DNA from: Paragordius varius
Taxonomy: Eukaryota > Nematomorpha
NCBI GenBank assembly: GCA_964247055.1
Contig: OZ176050.1
Coordinates: forward strand, 558,001-622,000
Length of the DNA stretch: 64,000 bases
Direction of reading: 5' to 3'
The notes beneath the pieces are model-generated. The model saw nothing but the letters and a program-made list of their open reading frames with translations. It was not told the origin of the DNA and ran no database searches. Below, piece by piece: positions 11,539-24,501 of the stretch (its first letter is position 1; every line of letters starts with the position of its first letter). Position numbers and translations under genes: made by a program.

Positions 11539-12747
11539 CAAATATTTTGGGGATCGGACTATAAATGTAATTTTTATGAATTTTTTAAATATTTAAAAAA
11601 TTTATTTTATACGATTGCAAAAATAAAAATGGCTACCTAAAATCCAAATTTGATCAGGTGATGTCACCATAATTTTTTTTGGGTAGCCCTATGGTAGTTC
11701 CATCATCACCCCAAATATTGTCGAGATCGGAGTATAAATGTAATTTTTATGAATTTTTTAAATATTTAAAAAATTTATTTTATACGATTTTAAAAATAAA
11801 AATGGCTACCTAAAATCCAAATTTGATCAGGTGATGTCGCCATAATTTTTTTTGGGTAGCCCTATGGTAGTTCCATCATCACATCAAATATTTTCGAGAT
11901 CGGAGTATAAATGTAATTTTTATGAATTTTTTAAATATTTAAAAAATTTATTTTATTCGATTTTAAAAATAATAATGGCTACCTAAAATCCAAATTTGAT
12001 CAGGTGATGTCACTATAATTTTTTTGGGTAGCCCTATGGTAGTTCCATCATCACCCCAAATATTTTGGGGATCGGACTATAAATGTAATTTTTATGAATT
12101 TTTTAAATATTTAAAAAATTTATTTTATACGATTTTAAAAATAAAAATGGCTACCTAAAATCCAAATTTGATCAGGTGATGTCGCCATAATTTTTTTTGG
12201 GTAGCCCTATGGTAGTTCCATCATCACCCCAAATATTTTCGAGATCGGAGTATAAATGTAATTTTTATGAATTTTTTAAATATTTAAAAAATTTTGTTTA
12301 TACGATTTTAAAAATAAAAATGGCTACCTAAAATCCAAATTTGATCAGGTGATGTCACTATAATTTTTATGGGTAGCCCTATGGTAGTTCCATCATCACC
12401 CCAAATATTTTCGAGATCGGAGTATAAATGTAATTTTTATGAATTTTTTAAATATTTAAAAAATTTATTTTATACGATTTTAAAAATAAAAATGGCTACC
12501 TAAAATCCAAATTTGATCAGGTGATGTCACCATAATTTTTTTTGCGTAGCCCTATGGTAGTTCCATCATCACCGCAAATATTTTCGAGATCGGAGTATAA
12601 ATGTAATTTTTATGAATTTTTTAAATATTTAAAAAATTTATTTTATACGATATTAAAAATAAAAATGGCTACCTAAAATCCAAATTTGATCAGGTGATGT
12701 CACTATAATTTTTTTTGGGTAGCCCTATGGTAGTTCCATCATCACCC
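11539..12747. repeat. 1,209-bp seven-monomer unit, copy 2
   Basis: Same seven monomer types, same total length and same order as 10330-11538, with only a few single-base differences visible. A version lacking one monomer lies at 24502-25537, where the markers shift from +14,172 to +13,999 bp relative to copy 1. Confidence 0.93.
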
Positions 12748-13093
12748 CAAATATTTTCGTGATCGGAGTATAAATGTAATTTTTATGAATTTTTTAAATA
12801 TTTAAAAAATTTATTTTATACGATTTTAAAAATAAAAATGGCTACCTAAAATCCAAATTTGATCAGGTGATGTCACTATAATTTTTTTTGGGTAGCCCTA
12901 TGGTAGTTCCATCATCACCCCAAATATTTTCGTGATCGGAGTATAAATGTAATTTTTATGAATTTTTTAAATATTTAAAAAATTTATTTTATACGATTTT
13001 AAAAATAAAAATGGCTACCTAAAATCCAAATTTGATCAGGTGATGTCGCCATAATTTTTTTTGGGTAGCTCTATAGTAGTTCCATCATCACCC
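12748..13093. repeat. Two CGTGATCGG-type monomers
   Basis: Both begin CAAATATTTTCGTGATCGG. The second carries GTCGCC and the GTAGCTCTATAG variant (13068) that marks the following blocks. Confidence 0.8.
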
Positions 13094-13773
13094 CAAATAT
13101 TTTGGGGATCGGAGTATAAATGTAATTTTTATGAATTTTTTAAATATTTAAAAAATTTATTTTATACGATTTTAAAAATAAAAATGGCTACCTAAAATCC
13201 AAATTTGATCAGGTGATGTCGCCATAATTTTTTTTGGGTAGCCCTATTCCATCATCACCCCAAATATTGTCGAGATCGGAGTATAAATGTAATTTTTATG
13301 AATTTTTTAAATATTTAAAAAATTTATTTTATACGATTTTAAAAATAAAAATGGCTACCTAAAATCCAAATTTGATCAGGTGATGTCGCCATAATTTTTT
13401 TTGGGTAGCTCTATAGTAGTTCCATCATCACCCCAAATATTTTGGGGATCGGAGTATAAATGTAATTTTTATGAATTTTTTAAATATTTAAAAAATTTAT
13501 TTTATACGATTTTAAAAATAAAAATGGCTACCTAAAATCCAAATTTGATCAGGTGATGTCGCCATAATTTTTTTTGGGTAGCCCTATTCCATCATCACCC
13601 CAAATATTGTCGAGATCGGAGTATAAATGTAATTTTTATGAATTTTTTAAATATTTAAAAAATTTATTTTATACGATTTTAAAAATAAAAATGGCTACCT
13701 AAAATCCAAATTTGATCAGGTGATGTCACCATAATTTTTTTTGGGTAGCCCTATGGTAGTTCCATCATCACCC
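13094..13773. repeat. 340-bp dimer, two copies
   Basis: A 167-bp GGGG/GGAGTATAAAT monomer with a 6-bp deletion (CCCTATTCCATC) is followed by a GTCGAG monomer. The pair at 13094-13433 repeats at 13434-13773. GTAGCTCTATAG sits at 13068 and 13408, 340 bp apart. The last monomer of the second pair differs (GTCACCAT, GGTAGTTCC). Confidence 0.88.
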
Positions 13774-13946
13774 CAAATATTTTGGGGATCGGACTATAAA
13801 TGTAATTTTTATGAATTTTTTAAATATTTAAAAAATTTATTTTATACGATTTTAAAAATAAAAATGGCTACCTAAAATCCAAATTTGATCAGGTGATGTC
13901 ACTATAATTTTTTTTGGGTAGCCCTATGGTAGTTCCATCATCACCC
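13774..13946. repeat. Single GGGG/CTATAAAT linking monomer
   Basis: A full-length monomer with GTCACTATAA lies between the dimers and the start of the long duplicated segment. Confidence 0.75.
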
Positions 13947-14118
13947 CAAATATTTTCGTGATCGGAGTATAAATGTAATTTTTATGAATTTTTTAAATAT
14001 TTAAAAAATTTATTTTATACGATTTTAAAAATAAAAATGGCTACCTAAAATCCAAATTTGATCAGGTGATGTCACTATAATTTTTATGGGTAGCCCTATG
14101 GTAGTTCCATCATCACCC

Positions 14119-14261
14119 CAAATATTTTGGGGATCGGACTATAAATGTAATTTTTATGAATTTTTTAAATATTTAAAAAATTTATTTTATACGATTTTAA
14201 CTAAAATCCAAATTTGATCAGGTGATGTCGCCATAATTTTTTTTGGGCAGCCCTATCACCC
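14119..14261. repeat. Doubly deleted monomer, 143 bp
   Basis: A GGGG/CTATAAAT monomer lost 16 bp near 14200 (ACGATTTTAA runs into CTAAAATCC) and also carries the 14-bp deletion near its end (CAGCCCTATCACCCC). Its partner near 25.7 kb has only the 14-bp loss, so the 16-bp loss is private to this copy. Confidence 0.9.
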
Positions 14262-15632
14262 CAAATATTTTCGAGATCGGAGTATAAATGTAATTTTTAT
14301 GAATTTTTTAAATATTTAAAAAATTTATTTTATACGATTTTAAAAATAAAAATGGCTACCTAAAATCCAAATTTGATCAGGTGATGTCGCCATAATTTTT
14401 TTTGGGTAGCTCTATAGTAGTTCCATCATCACCCCAAATATTTTGGGGATCGGAGTATAAATGTAATTTTTATGAATTTTTTAAATATTTAAAAAATTTA
14501 TTTTATACGATTTTAAAAATAAAAATGGCTACCTAAAATCCAAATTTGATCAGGTGATGTCGCCATAATTTTTTTTGGGTAGCCCTATTCCATCATCACC
14601 CCAAATATTGTCGAGATCGGAGTATAAATGTAATTTTTATGAATTTTTTAAATATTTAAAAAATTTATTTTATACGATTTTAAAAATAAAAATGGCTACC
14701 TAAAATCCAAATTTGATCAGGTGATGTCACCATAATTTTTTTTGGGTAGCCCTATGGTAGTTCCATCATCACCCCAAATATTTTGGGGATCGGACTATAA
14801 ATGTAATTTTTATGAATTTTTTAAATATTTAAAAAATTTATTTTATACGATTTTAAAAATAAAAATGGCTACCTAAAATCCAAATTTGATCAGGTGATGT
14901 CGCCATAATTTTTTTTGGGTAGCCCTATGGTAGTTCCATCATCACCCCAAATATTTTCGAGATCGGAGTATAAATGTAATTTTTATGAATTTTTTAAATA
15001 TTTAAAAAATTTTGTTTATACGATTTTAAAAATAAAAATGGCTACCTAAAATCCAAATTTGATCAGGTGATGTCACTATAATTTTTATGGGTAGCCCTAT
15101 GGTAGTTCCATCATCACCCCAAATATTTTCGAGATCGGAGTATAAATGTAATTTTTATGAATTTTTTAAATATTTAAAAAATTTATTTTATACGATTTTA
15201 AAAATAAAAATGGCTACCTAAAATCCAAATTTGATCAGGTGATGTCACCATAATTTTTTTTGCGTAGCCCTATGGTAGTTCCATCATCACCGCAAATATT
15301 TTCGAGATCGGAGTATAAATGTAATTTTTATGAATTTTTTAAATATTTAAAAAATTTATTTTATACGATATTAAAAATAAAAATGGCTACCTAAAATCCA
15401 AATTTGATCAGGTGATGTCACTATAATTTTTTTTGGGTAGCCCTATGGTAGTTCCATCATCACCCCAAATATTTTCGTGATCGGAGTATAAATGTAATTT
15501 TTATGAATTTTTTAAATATTTAAAAAATTTATTTTATACGATTTTAAAAATAAAAATGGCTACCTAAAATCCAAATTTGATCAGGTGATGTCACTATAAT
15601 TTTTATGGGTAGCCCTATGGTCATCATCACCC

Positions 15633-16477
15633 CAAATATTTTGGGGATCGGACTATAAATGTAATTTTTATGAATTTTTTAAATATTTAAAAAATTTATT
15701 TTATACGATTTTAAAAATAAAAATGGCTACCTAAAATCCAAATTTGATCAGGTGATGTCGCCATAATTTTTTTTGGGCAGCCCTATCACCCCAAATATTT
15801 TCGAGATCGGAGTATAAATGTAATTTTTATGAATTTTTTAAATATTTAAAAAATTTATTTTATACGATTTTAAAAATAAAAATGGCTACCTAAAATCCAA
15901 ATTTGATCAGGTGATGTCGCCATAATTTTTTTTGGGTAGCTCTATAGTAGTTCCATCATCACCCCAAATATTTTGGGGATCGGAGTATAAATGTAATTTT
16001 TATGAATTTTTTAAATATTTAAAAAATTTATTTTATACGATTTTAAAAATAAAAATGGCTACCTAAAATCCAAATTTGATCAGGTGATGTCGCCATAATT
16101 TTTTTTGGGTAGCCCTATTCCATCATCACCCCAAATATTGTCGAGATCGGAGTATAAATGTAATTTTTATGAATTTTTTAAATATTTAAAAAATTTATTT
16201 TATACGATTTTAAAAATAAAAATGGCTACCTAAAATCCAAATTTGATCAGGTGATGTCACCATAATTTTTTTTGCGTAGCCCTATGGTAGTTCCATCATC
16301 ACCCCAAATATTTTCGAGATCGGAGTATAAATGTAATTTTTATGAATTTTTTAAATATTTAAAAAAATTATTTTATACGATTTTAAAAATAAAAATGGCT
16401 ACCTAAAATCCAAATTTGATCAGGTGATGTCACCATAATTTTTTTTGCGTAGCCCTATGGTATTTCCATCATCACCC
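15633..16477. repeat. 845-bp five-monomer module, occurrence 1
   Basis: Order: GGGG/CTATAAAT, GTCGCC, GGGCAG with the 14-bp deletion (CCCTATCACCCC); CGAG with GTAGCTCTATAG; GGGG/GGAGTATAAAT with the 6-bp deletion (CCCTATTCC); GTCGAG with GCGTAG; CGAG with the AAAAAAATTATTTT variant and GGTATTTCC. Length is 5 x 173 minus 20 bp. The same module, at the same length, lies at 20059, 20904, 27068, 32343 and 38657. Confidence 0.94.
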
Positions 16478-16641
16478 CAAATATTTTGGGGATCGGACTA
16501 TAAATGTAATTTTTTTAAATATTTAAAAAATTTATTTTATACGATTTTAAAAATAAAAATGGCTACCTAAAATCCAAATTTGATCAGGTGATGTCACCAT
16601 AATTTTTTTTGGGTAGCCCTATGGTAGTTCCATCATCACCC
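16478..16641. repeat. 164-bp deletion monomer following the 845-bp module
   Basis: This GGGG/CTATAAAT monomer lacks 9 bp: GTAATTTTT joins TTAAAT directly, removing ATGAATTTT and the left end of the palindrome. The same monomer follows the module at 21749, 27913, 33188, 39502 and 49291 (module-derived there), but not between the tandem pair at 20059 and 20904. Confidence 0.92.
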
Positions 16642-18195
16642 CAAATATTGTCGAGATCGGAGTATAAATGTAATTTTTTTGAATTTTTTAAATATTTAAA
16701 AAATTTATTTTATACGATTTTAAAAATAAAAATGGCTACCTAAAATCCAAATTTGATCAGGTGATGTCACCATAATTTTTTTTGCGTAGCCCTATGGTAG
16801 TTCCATCATCACCCCAAATATTTTGGGGATCGGACTATAAATGTAATTTTTATGAATTTTTTAAATATTTAAAAAATTTATTTTATACGATTTTAAAAAT
16901 AAAAATGGCTACCTAAAATCCAAATTTGATCAGGTGATGTCGCCATAATTTTTTTTGGGTAGCCCTATGGTAGTTCCATCATCACCCCAAATATTTTGGG
17001 GATCGGACTATAAATGTAATTTTTATGAATTTTTTAAATATTTAAAAAATTTATTTTATACGATTTTAAAAATAAAAATGGCTACCTAAAATCCAAATTT
17101 GATCAGGTGATGTCACCATAATTTTTTTTGGGTAGCCCTATGGTAGTTTCATCATCACCCCAAATATTTTGGGGATCGGACTATAAATGTAATTTTTATG
17201 AATTTTTTAAATATTTAAAAAATTTATTTTATACGATTTTAAAAATAAAAATGGCTACCTAAAATCCAAATTTGATCAGGTGATGTCACCATAATTTTTT
17301 TTGGGTAGCCCTATGGTAGTTCCATCATCACCCCAAATATTTTCGAGATCGGAGTATAAATGTAATTTTTATGAATTTTTTAAATATTTAAAAAATTTAT
17401 TTTATACTTTAAAAATAAAAATGGCTACCTAAAATCCAAATTTGATCAGGTGATGTCACCATAATTTTTTTTAAGTAGCCCTATGGTAGTTCCATCATCA
17501 CCCCAAATATTGTCGAGATCGGAGTATAAATGTAATTTTTTTGAATTATTTAAATATTTAAAAAATTTATTTTATACGATTTTAAAAATAAAAATGGCTA
17601 CCTAAAATCCAAATTTGATCAGGTGATGTCACCATAATTTTTTTTGGGTAGCCCTATGGTAGTTCCATCATCACCCCAAATATTTTCGAGATCGGAGTAT
17701 AAATGTAATTTTTATGAATTTTTTAAATATTTAAAAAATTTATTTTATACGATATTAAAAATAAAAATGGCTACCTAAAATCCAAATTTGATCAGGTAAT
17801 GTCGCCATAATTTTTTTTGGGTAGCCCTATAGTAGTTCCATCATCACCCCAAATATTTTCGAGATCGGAGTATAAATGTAATTTTTATGAATTTTTTAAA
17901 TATTTAAAAAATTTATTTTATACGATTTTAAAAAAAAAATGGCTACCTAAAATCCAAATTTGATCAGGTGATGTCACTATAATTTTTTTTTCGGTAGCCC
18001 TATGGTAGTTCCATCATCACCCCAAATATTTTCGAGATCGAAGTATAAATGTAATTTTTATGAATTTTTTAAATATTTAAAAAATTTATTTTATACGATT
18101 TTAAAAATAAAAATGGCTACCTAAAATCCAAATTTGATCAGGTGATGTCGCTATAATTTATTATGGGTAGCCCTATGGTAGTTCCATCATCACCC

Positions 18196-19140
18196 CAAAT
18201 ATTTTGGGGATCGGACTATAAATGTAATTTTTATGAATTTTTTAAATATTTAAAAAATTTATTTTATACGATTTTAAAAATAAAAATGGCTACCTAAAAT
18301 CCAAATTTGATCAGGTGATGTCACCATAATTTTTTTTGGGTAGCCCTATGGTAGTTCCATCATCACCCCAAATATTGTCGAGATCGGAATATAAATGTAA
18401 TTTCTATGAATTTTTTAAATATTTAAAAAATTTATTTTATACGATTTTAAAAATAAAAATGGCTATCTAAAATCCCAATTTGATCAGGTGATGTCGCCAT
18501 AATTTTTTTTGGGTAGCCCTATGGTAGTTCCATCATCACATCAAATATTTTCGAGATCGGAGTATAAATGTAATTTTTATAAATTTATACGATTTTAAAA
18601 ATAAAAATGGCTACCTAAAATCCAAATTTGATCAGGTGATGTCACTATAATTTTTTTGGGTAGCCCTATGGTAGTTCCATCATCACCCCAAATATTTTGG
18701 GGATCGGACTATAAATGTAATTTTTATGAATTTTTTAAATATTTAAAAAATTTATTTTATACGATATTAAAAATAAAAATGGCTACCTAAAATCCAAATT
18801 TGATCAGGTAATGTCGCCATAATTTTTTTTGGGTAGCCCTATAGTAGTTCCATCATCACCCCAAATATTTTCGAGATCGGAGTATAAATGTAATTTTTAT
18901 GAATTTTTTAAATATTTAAAAAATTTATTTTATACGATTTTAAAAAAAAAATGGCTACCTAAAATCCAAATTTGATCAGGTGATGTCACTATAATTTTTT
19001 TTGGGTAGCCCTATGGTAGTTCCATCATCACCCCAAATATTTTCGAGATCGAAGTATAAATGTAATTTTTATGAATTTTTTAAATATTTAAAAAATTTAT
19101 TTTATACGATTTTAAAAATAAAAATGGCTACCTAAAATCC
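18196..19140. repeat. Six-monomer unit (1,011-bp family), copy in first long segment
   Basis: GGGG with GTCACCAT; GTCGAG with TTTCTATGAA and GCTATCTAAAATCCC; CACATCAAAT with a deletion of about 25 bp (TTTTTATAAATTTATACG, 18581); GGGG with ATATTAAA and AGGTAATG; the short AAAAAAAAATGG monomer; GATCGAAGTATAA. The last monomer switches to GTAGCTCTATAG at 19181, so this copy ends by joining a different block. Confidence 0.88.
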
Positions 19141-20058
19141 AAATTTGATCAGGTGATGTCGCCATAATTTTTTTTGGGTAGCTCTATAGTAGTTCCATCA
19201 TCACCCCAAATATTTTGGGGATCGGAGTATAAATGTAATTTTTATGAATTTTTTAAATATTTAAAAAATTTATTTTATACGATTTTAAAAATAAAAATGG
19301 CTACCTAAAATCCAAATTTGATCAGGTGATGTCGCCATAATTTTTTTTGGGTAGCCCTATTCCATCATCACCCCAAATATTGTCGAGATCGGAGTATAAA
19401 TGTAATTTTTATGAATTTTTTAAATATTTAAAAAATTTATTTTATACGATTTTAAAAATAAAAATGGCTACCTAAAATCCAAATTTGATCAGGTGATGTC
19501 ACTATAATTTTTATGGGTAGCCCTATGGTAGTTCCATCATCACCCCAAATATTTTGGGGATCGGACTATAAATGTAATTTTTATGAATTTTTTAAATATT
19601 TAAAAAATTTATTTTATACGATTTTAAAAATAAAAATGGCTACCTAAAATCCAAATTTGATCAGGTGATGTCACCATAATTTTTTTTGCGTAGCCCTATG
19701 GTAGTTCCATCATCACCGCAAATATTTTCGAGATCGGAGTATAAATGTAATTTTTATGAATTTTTTAAATATTTAAAAAATTTATTTTATACGATATTAA
19801 AAATAAAAATGGCTACCTAAAATCCAAATTTGATCAGGTGATGTCACTATAATTTTTTTTGGGTAGCCCTATGGTAGTTCCATCATCACCCCAAATATTT
19901 TCGTGATCGGAGTATAAATGTAATTTTTATGAATTTTTTAAATATTTAAAAAATTTATTTTATACGATTTTAAAAATAAAAATGGCTACCTAAAATCCAA
20001 ATTTGATCAGGTGATGTCACTATAATTTTTATGGGTAGCCCTATGGTCATCATCACCC
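19141..20058. repeat. Mixed monomers before the tandem 845-bp modules
   Basis: The rest of the GTAGCTCTATAG monomer (19181), the 6-bp-deleted GGGG monomer, a GTCGAG monomer with TTTATGGG, GGGG with GCGTAG, the GCAAAT/ATATTAAA monomer and a CGTG monomer ending with GGTCATCATC (5-bp loss near 20047). The last two match those upstream of 15633 and 27068. Confidence 0.8.
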
Positions 20059-20903
20059 CAAATATTTTGGGGATCGGACTATAAATGTAATTTTTATGAA
20101 TTTTTTAAATATTTAAAAAATTTATTTTATACGATTTTAAAAATAAAAATGGCTACCTAAAATCCAAATTTGATCAGGTGATGTCGCCATAATTTTTTTT
20201 GGGCAGCCCTATCACCCCAAATATTTTCGAGATCGGAGTATAAATGTAATTTTTATGAATTTTTTAAATATTTAAAAAATTTATTTTATACGATTTTAAA
20301 AATAAAAATGGCTACCTAAAATCCAAATTTGATCAGGTGATGTCGCCATAATTTTTTTTGGGTAGCTCTATAGTAGTTCCATCATCACCCCAAATATTTT
20401 GGGGATCGGAGTATAAATGTAATTTTTATGAATTTTTTAAATATTTAAAAAATTTATTTTATACGATTTTAAAAATAAAAATGGCTACCTAAAATCCAAA
20501 TTTGATCAGGTGATGTCGCCATAATTTTTTTTGGGTAGCCCTATTCCATCATCACCCCAAATATTGTCGAGATCGGAGTATAAATGTAATTTTTATGAAT
20601 TTTTTAAATATTTAAAAAATTTATTTTATACGATTTTAAAAATAAAAATGGCTACCTAAAATCCAAATTTGATCAGGTGATGTCACCATAATTTTTTTTG
20701 CGTAGCCCTATGGTAGTTCCATCATCACCCCAAATATTTTCGAGATCGGAGTATAAATGTAATTTTTATGAATTTTTTAAATATTTAAAAAAATTATTTT
20801 ATACGATTTTAAAAATAAAAATGGCTACCTAAAATCCAAATTTGATCAGGTGATGTCACCATAATTTTTTTTGCGTAGCCCTATGGTATTTCCATCATCA
20901 CCC
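20059..20903. repeat. 845-bp five-monomer module, occurrence 2
   Basis: Identical in order and length to 15633-16477 and followed directly by another copy, without the 164-bp monomer that usually follows. Reading the two neighbours against each other I saw no difference. Confidence 0.94.
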
Positions 20904-21748
20904 CAAATATTTTGGGGATCGGACTATAAATGTAATTTTTATGAATTTTTTAAATATTTAAAAAATTTATTTTATACGATTTTAAAAATAAAAATGGCTA
21001 CCTAAAATCCAAATTTGATCAGGTGATGTCGCCATAATTTTTTTTGGGCAGCCCTATCACCCCAAATATTTTCGAGATCGGAGTATAAATGTAATTTTTA
21101 TGAATTTTTTAAATATTTAAAAAATTTATTTTATACGATTTTAAAAATAAAAATGGCTACCTAAAATCCAAATTTGATCAGGTGATGTCGCCATAATTTT
21201 TTTTGGGTAGCTCTATAGTAGTTCCATCATCACCCCAAATATTTTGGGGATCGGAGTATAAATGTAATTTTTATGAATTTTTTAAATATTTAAAAAATTT
21301 ATTTTATACGATTTTAAAAATAAAAATGGCTACCTAAAATCCAAATTTGATCAGGTGATGTCGCCATAATTTTTTTTGGGTAGCCCTATTCCATCATCAC
21401 CCCAAATATTGTCGAGATCGGAGTATAAATGTAATTTTTATGAATTTTTTAAATATTTAAAAAATTTATTTTATACGATTTTAAAAATAAAAATGGCTAC
21501 CTAAAATCCAAATTTGATCAGGTGATGTCACCATAATTTTTTTTGCGTAGCCCTATGGTAGTTCCATCATCACCCCAAATATTTTCGAGATCGGAGTATA
21601 AATGTAATTTTTATGAATTTTTTAAATATTTAAAAAAATTATTTTATACGATTTTAAAAATAAAAATGGCTACCTAAAATCCAAATTTGATCAGGTGATG
21701 TCACCATAATTTTTTTTGCGTAGCCCTATGGTATTTCCATCATCACCC
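20904..21748. repeat. 845-bp five-monomer module, occurrence 3
   Basis: The tandem partner of 20059-20903. It lies 5,271 bp downstream of the 15633 copy, and the following 164-bp monomer (21749) keeps the same spacing. Confidence 0.94.
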
Positions 21749-23120
21749 CAAATATTTTGGGGATCGGACTATAAATGTAATTTTTTTAAATATTTAAAAA
21801 ATTTATTTTATACGATTTTAAAAATAAAAATGGCTACCTAAAATCCAAATTTGATCAGGTGATGTCACCATAATTTTTTTTGGGTAGCCCTATGGTAGTT
21901 CCATCATCACCCCAAATATTGTCGAGATTGGAGTATAAATGTAATTTTTTTGAATTTTTTAAATATTTAAAAAATTTATTTTATACGATTTTAAAAATAA
22001 AAATGGCTACCTAAAATCCAAATTTGATCAGGTGATGTCACTATAATTTTTTTGGGTAGCCCTATGGTAGTTCCATCATCACCCCAAATATTTTGGGGAT
22101 CGGACTATAAATGTAATTTTTATGAATTTTTTAAATATTTAAAAAATTTATTTTATACGATTTTAAAAATAAAAATGGCTACCTAAAATCCAAATTTGAT
22201 CAGGTGATGTCGAGTTAATTTTTTTTGGGTAGCCCTATGGTAGTTCCATCATCACCCCAAATATTTTCGAGATCGGAGTATAAATGTAATTTTTATGAAT
22301 TTTTTAAATATTTAAAAAATTTATTTTATACGATTTTAAAAATAAAAATGGCTACCTAAAATCCAAATATGATCAGGTGATGTCACTATAATTTTTTTTG
22401 GGTAGCCCTATGGTAGTTCCATCATCACCCCAAATATTTTCGAGATCGGAGTATAAATGTAATTTTTATGAATTTTTTAAATATTTAAAAAATTTATTTT
22501 ATACGATTTTAAAAATAAAAATGGCTACCTAAAATCCAAATTTGATCAGGTGATGTCACTATAATTTTTATGGGTAGCCCTATGGTAGTTCCATCATCAC
22601 CCCAAATATTTTCGAGATCGGAGTATAAATGTAATTTTTATGAATTTTTTAAATATTTAAAAAATTTATTTTATACGATTTTAAAAATAAAAATGGCTAC
22701 CTAAAATCCAAATTTGATCAGGTGATGTCACTATAATTTTTTTTGGGTAGCCCTATGGTAGTTCCATCATCACCCCAAATATTTTGGGGATCGGAGTATA
22801 AATGTAATTTTTATGAATTTTTTAAATTTTTAAAAATTTATTTTATACGATTTTAAAAATAAAAATGGCTACCTAAAATCCAAATTTGATCAGGTGATGT
22901 CACCATAATTTTTTTTGCGTAGCCCTATGGTAGTTCCATCATCACCCCAAATATTTTCGAGATCGGAATATAAATGTAATTTTTATGAATTTTTTAAATA
23001 TTTAAAAAATTTATTTTATACGATTTTAAAAATAAAAATGGCTACCTAAAATCCAAATTTGATCAGGTGATGTCACCATAATTTTTTTTGCGTAGCCCTA
23101 TGGTAGTTCCATCATCACCC
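21749..23120. repeat. Mixed monomers between the module pair and the 14-kb duplicate
   Basis: The 164-bp deletion monomer; a GTCGAG monomer with GAGATTGG (C-to-T at a CpG, about 21925) and TTTTTTTGAA; a GGGG monomer with GTCGAGTTAA (22209); CGAG monomers of plain and TTTATGGG types; the 171-bp GGGG/GGAGTATAAAT monomer near 22779; and a GGAATATAAATG monomer. The last few resemble 4294-4983. Confidence 0.8.
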
Positions 23121-24501
23121 CAAATATTTTCGAGATCGGAGTATAAATGTAATTTTTATGAATTTTTTAAATATTTAAAAAATTTATTTTATACGATTTT
23201 AAAAATAAAAATGGCTACCTAAAATCCAAATTTGATCAGGTGATGTCACTATAATTTTTTTGGGTAGCCCTATGGTAGTTCCATCATCACCCCAAATATT
23301 TTCAAGATCGGAGTATAAATGTAATTTTTATCAATTTTTTAAATATTTAAAAAATTTATTTTATACGATTTTAAAAATAAAAATGGCTACCTAAAATCCA
23401 AATTTGATCAGGTGATGTCACTATAATTTTTTTGGGTAGCCCTATGGTAGTTCCATCATCACCCCAAATATTGTCGAGATCGGAGTGTAAATGTAATTTT
23501 TATGAATTTTTTAAATATTTAAAAAATTTATTTTATACGATTTTAAAAATAAAAATGGCTACCTAAAATCCAAATTTGATCAGGTGATGTCACCATAATT
23601 TTTTTTGCGTAGCCCTATGGTAGTTCCATCATCACCCCAAATATTTTGGGGATCGGACTATAAATGTAATTTTTATGAATTTTTTAAATATTTAAAAAAT
23701 TTATTTTATACGATTTTAAAAATAAAAATGGCTACCTAAAATCCAAATTTGATCAGGTGATGTCACCATAATTTTTTTTGGGTAGCCCTATGGTAGTTCC
23801 ATCATCACCCCAAATATTGTCGAGATCGGAGTATAAATGTAATTTTTTTGAATTATTTAAATATTTAAAAAATTTATTTTATACGATTTTAAAAATAAAA
23901 ATGGCTACCTAAAATCCAAATTTGATCAGGTGATGTCACCATAATTTTTTTTGGGTAGCCCTATGGTAGTTCCATCATCACCCCAAATATTTTCGAGATC
24001 GGAGTATAAATGTAATTTTTATGAATTTTTTAAATATTTAAAAAATTTATTTTATACGATATTAAAAATAAAAATGGCTCCCTAAAATCCAAATTTGATC
24101 AGGTAATGTCGCCATAATTTTTTTTGGGTAGCCCTATAGTAGTTCCATCATCACCCCAAATATTTTCGAGATCGGAGTATAAATGTAATTTTTATGAATT
24201 TTTTAAATATTTAAAAAATTTATTTTATACGATTTTAAAAAAAAAATGGCTACCTAAAATCCAAATTTGATCAGGTGATGTCACTATAATTTTTTTTGGG
24301 TAGCCCTATGGTAGTTCCATCATCACCCCAAATATTTTCGAGATCGAAGTATAAATGTAATTTTTATGAATTTTTTAAATATTTAAAAAATTTATTTTAT
24401 ACGATTTTAAAAATAAAAATGGCTACCTAAAATCCAAATTTGATCAGGTGATGTCGAGTTAATTTTTTTTGGGTAGCCCTATGGTAGTTCCATCATCACC
24501 C
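23121..24501. repeat. Eight-monomer segment, copy 2 (partner 8949-10329)
   Basis: All marker variants of 8949-10329 recur at +14,172 bp: TTTTTATCAA 23329, GAGTGTAAATG 23483, AGGTAATG 24103, GTCGAGTTAA 24453. Small differences include GGCTCCC at about 24077. Confidence 0.93.

Larger units (their letters stand above)
13947..19140. repeat. Long duplicated segment, copy 1 (partner 25538-30575)
   Basis: About 5.2 kb whose marker variants recur in order 11.4-11.6 kb downstream. Examples of 11,435-bp spacing: GTAGCTCTATAG 15939/27374, the TTTTTTTAAAT deletion monomer 16501/27936, TATACTTTAAA 17404/28839 and AGGTAATG 17796/29231. Left of 14.95 kb the spacing is 11,607 (GTAGCTCTATAG 14409/26016): copy 2 lacks one 172-bp monomer, the TTTTGTTT type near 15001. 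Confidence 0.93.
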
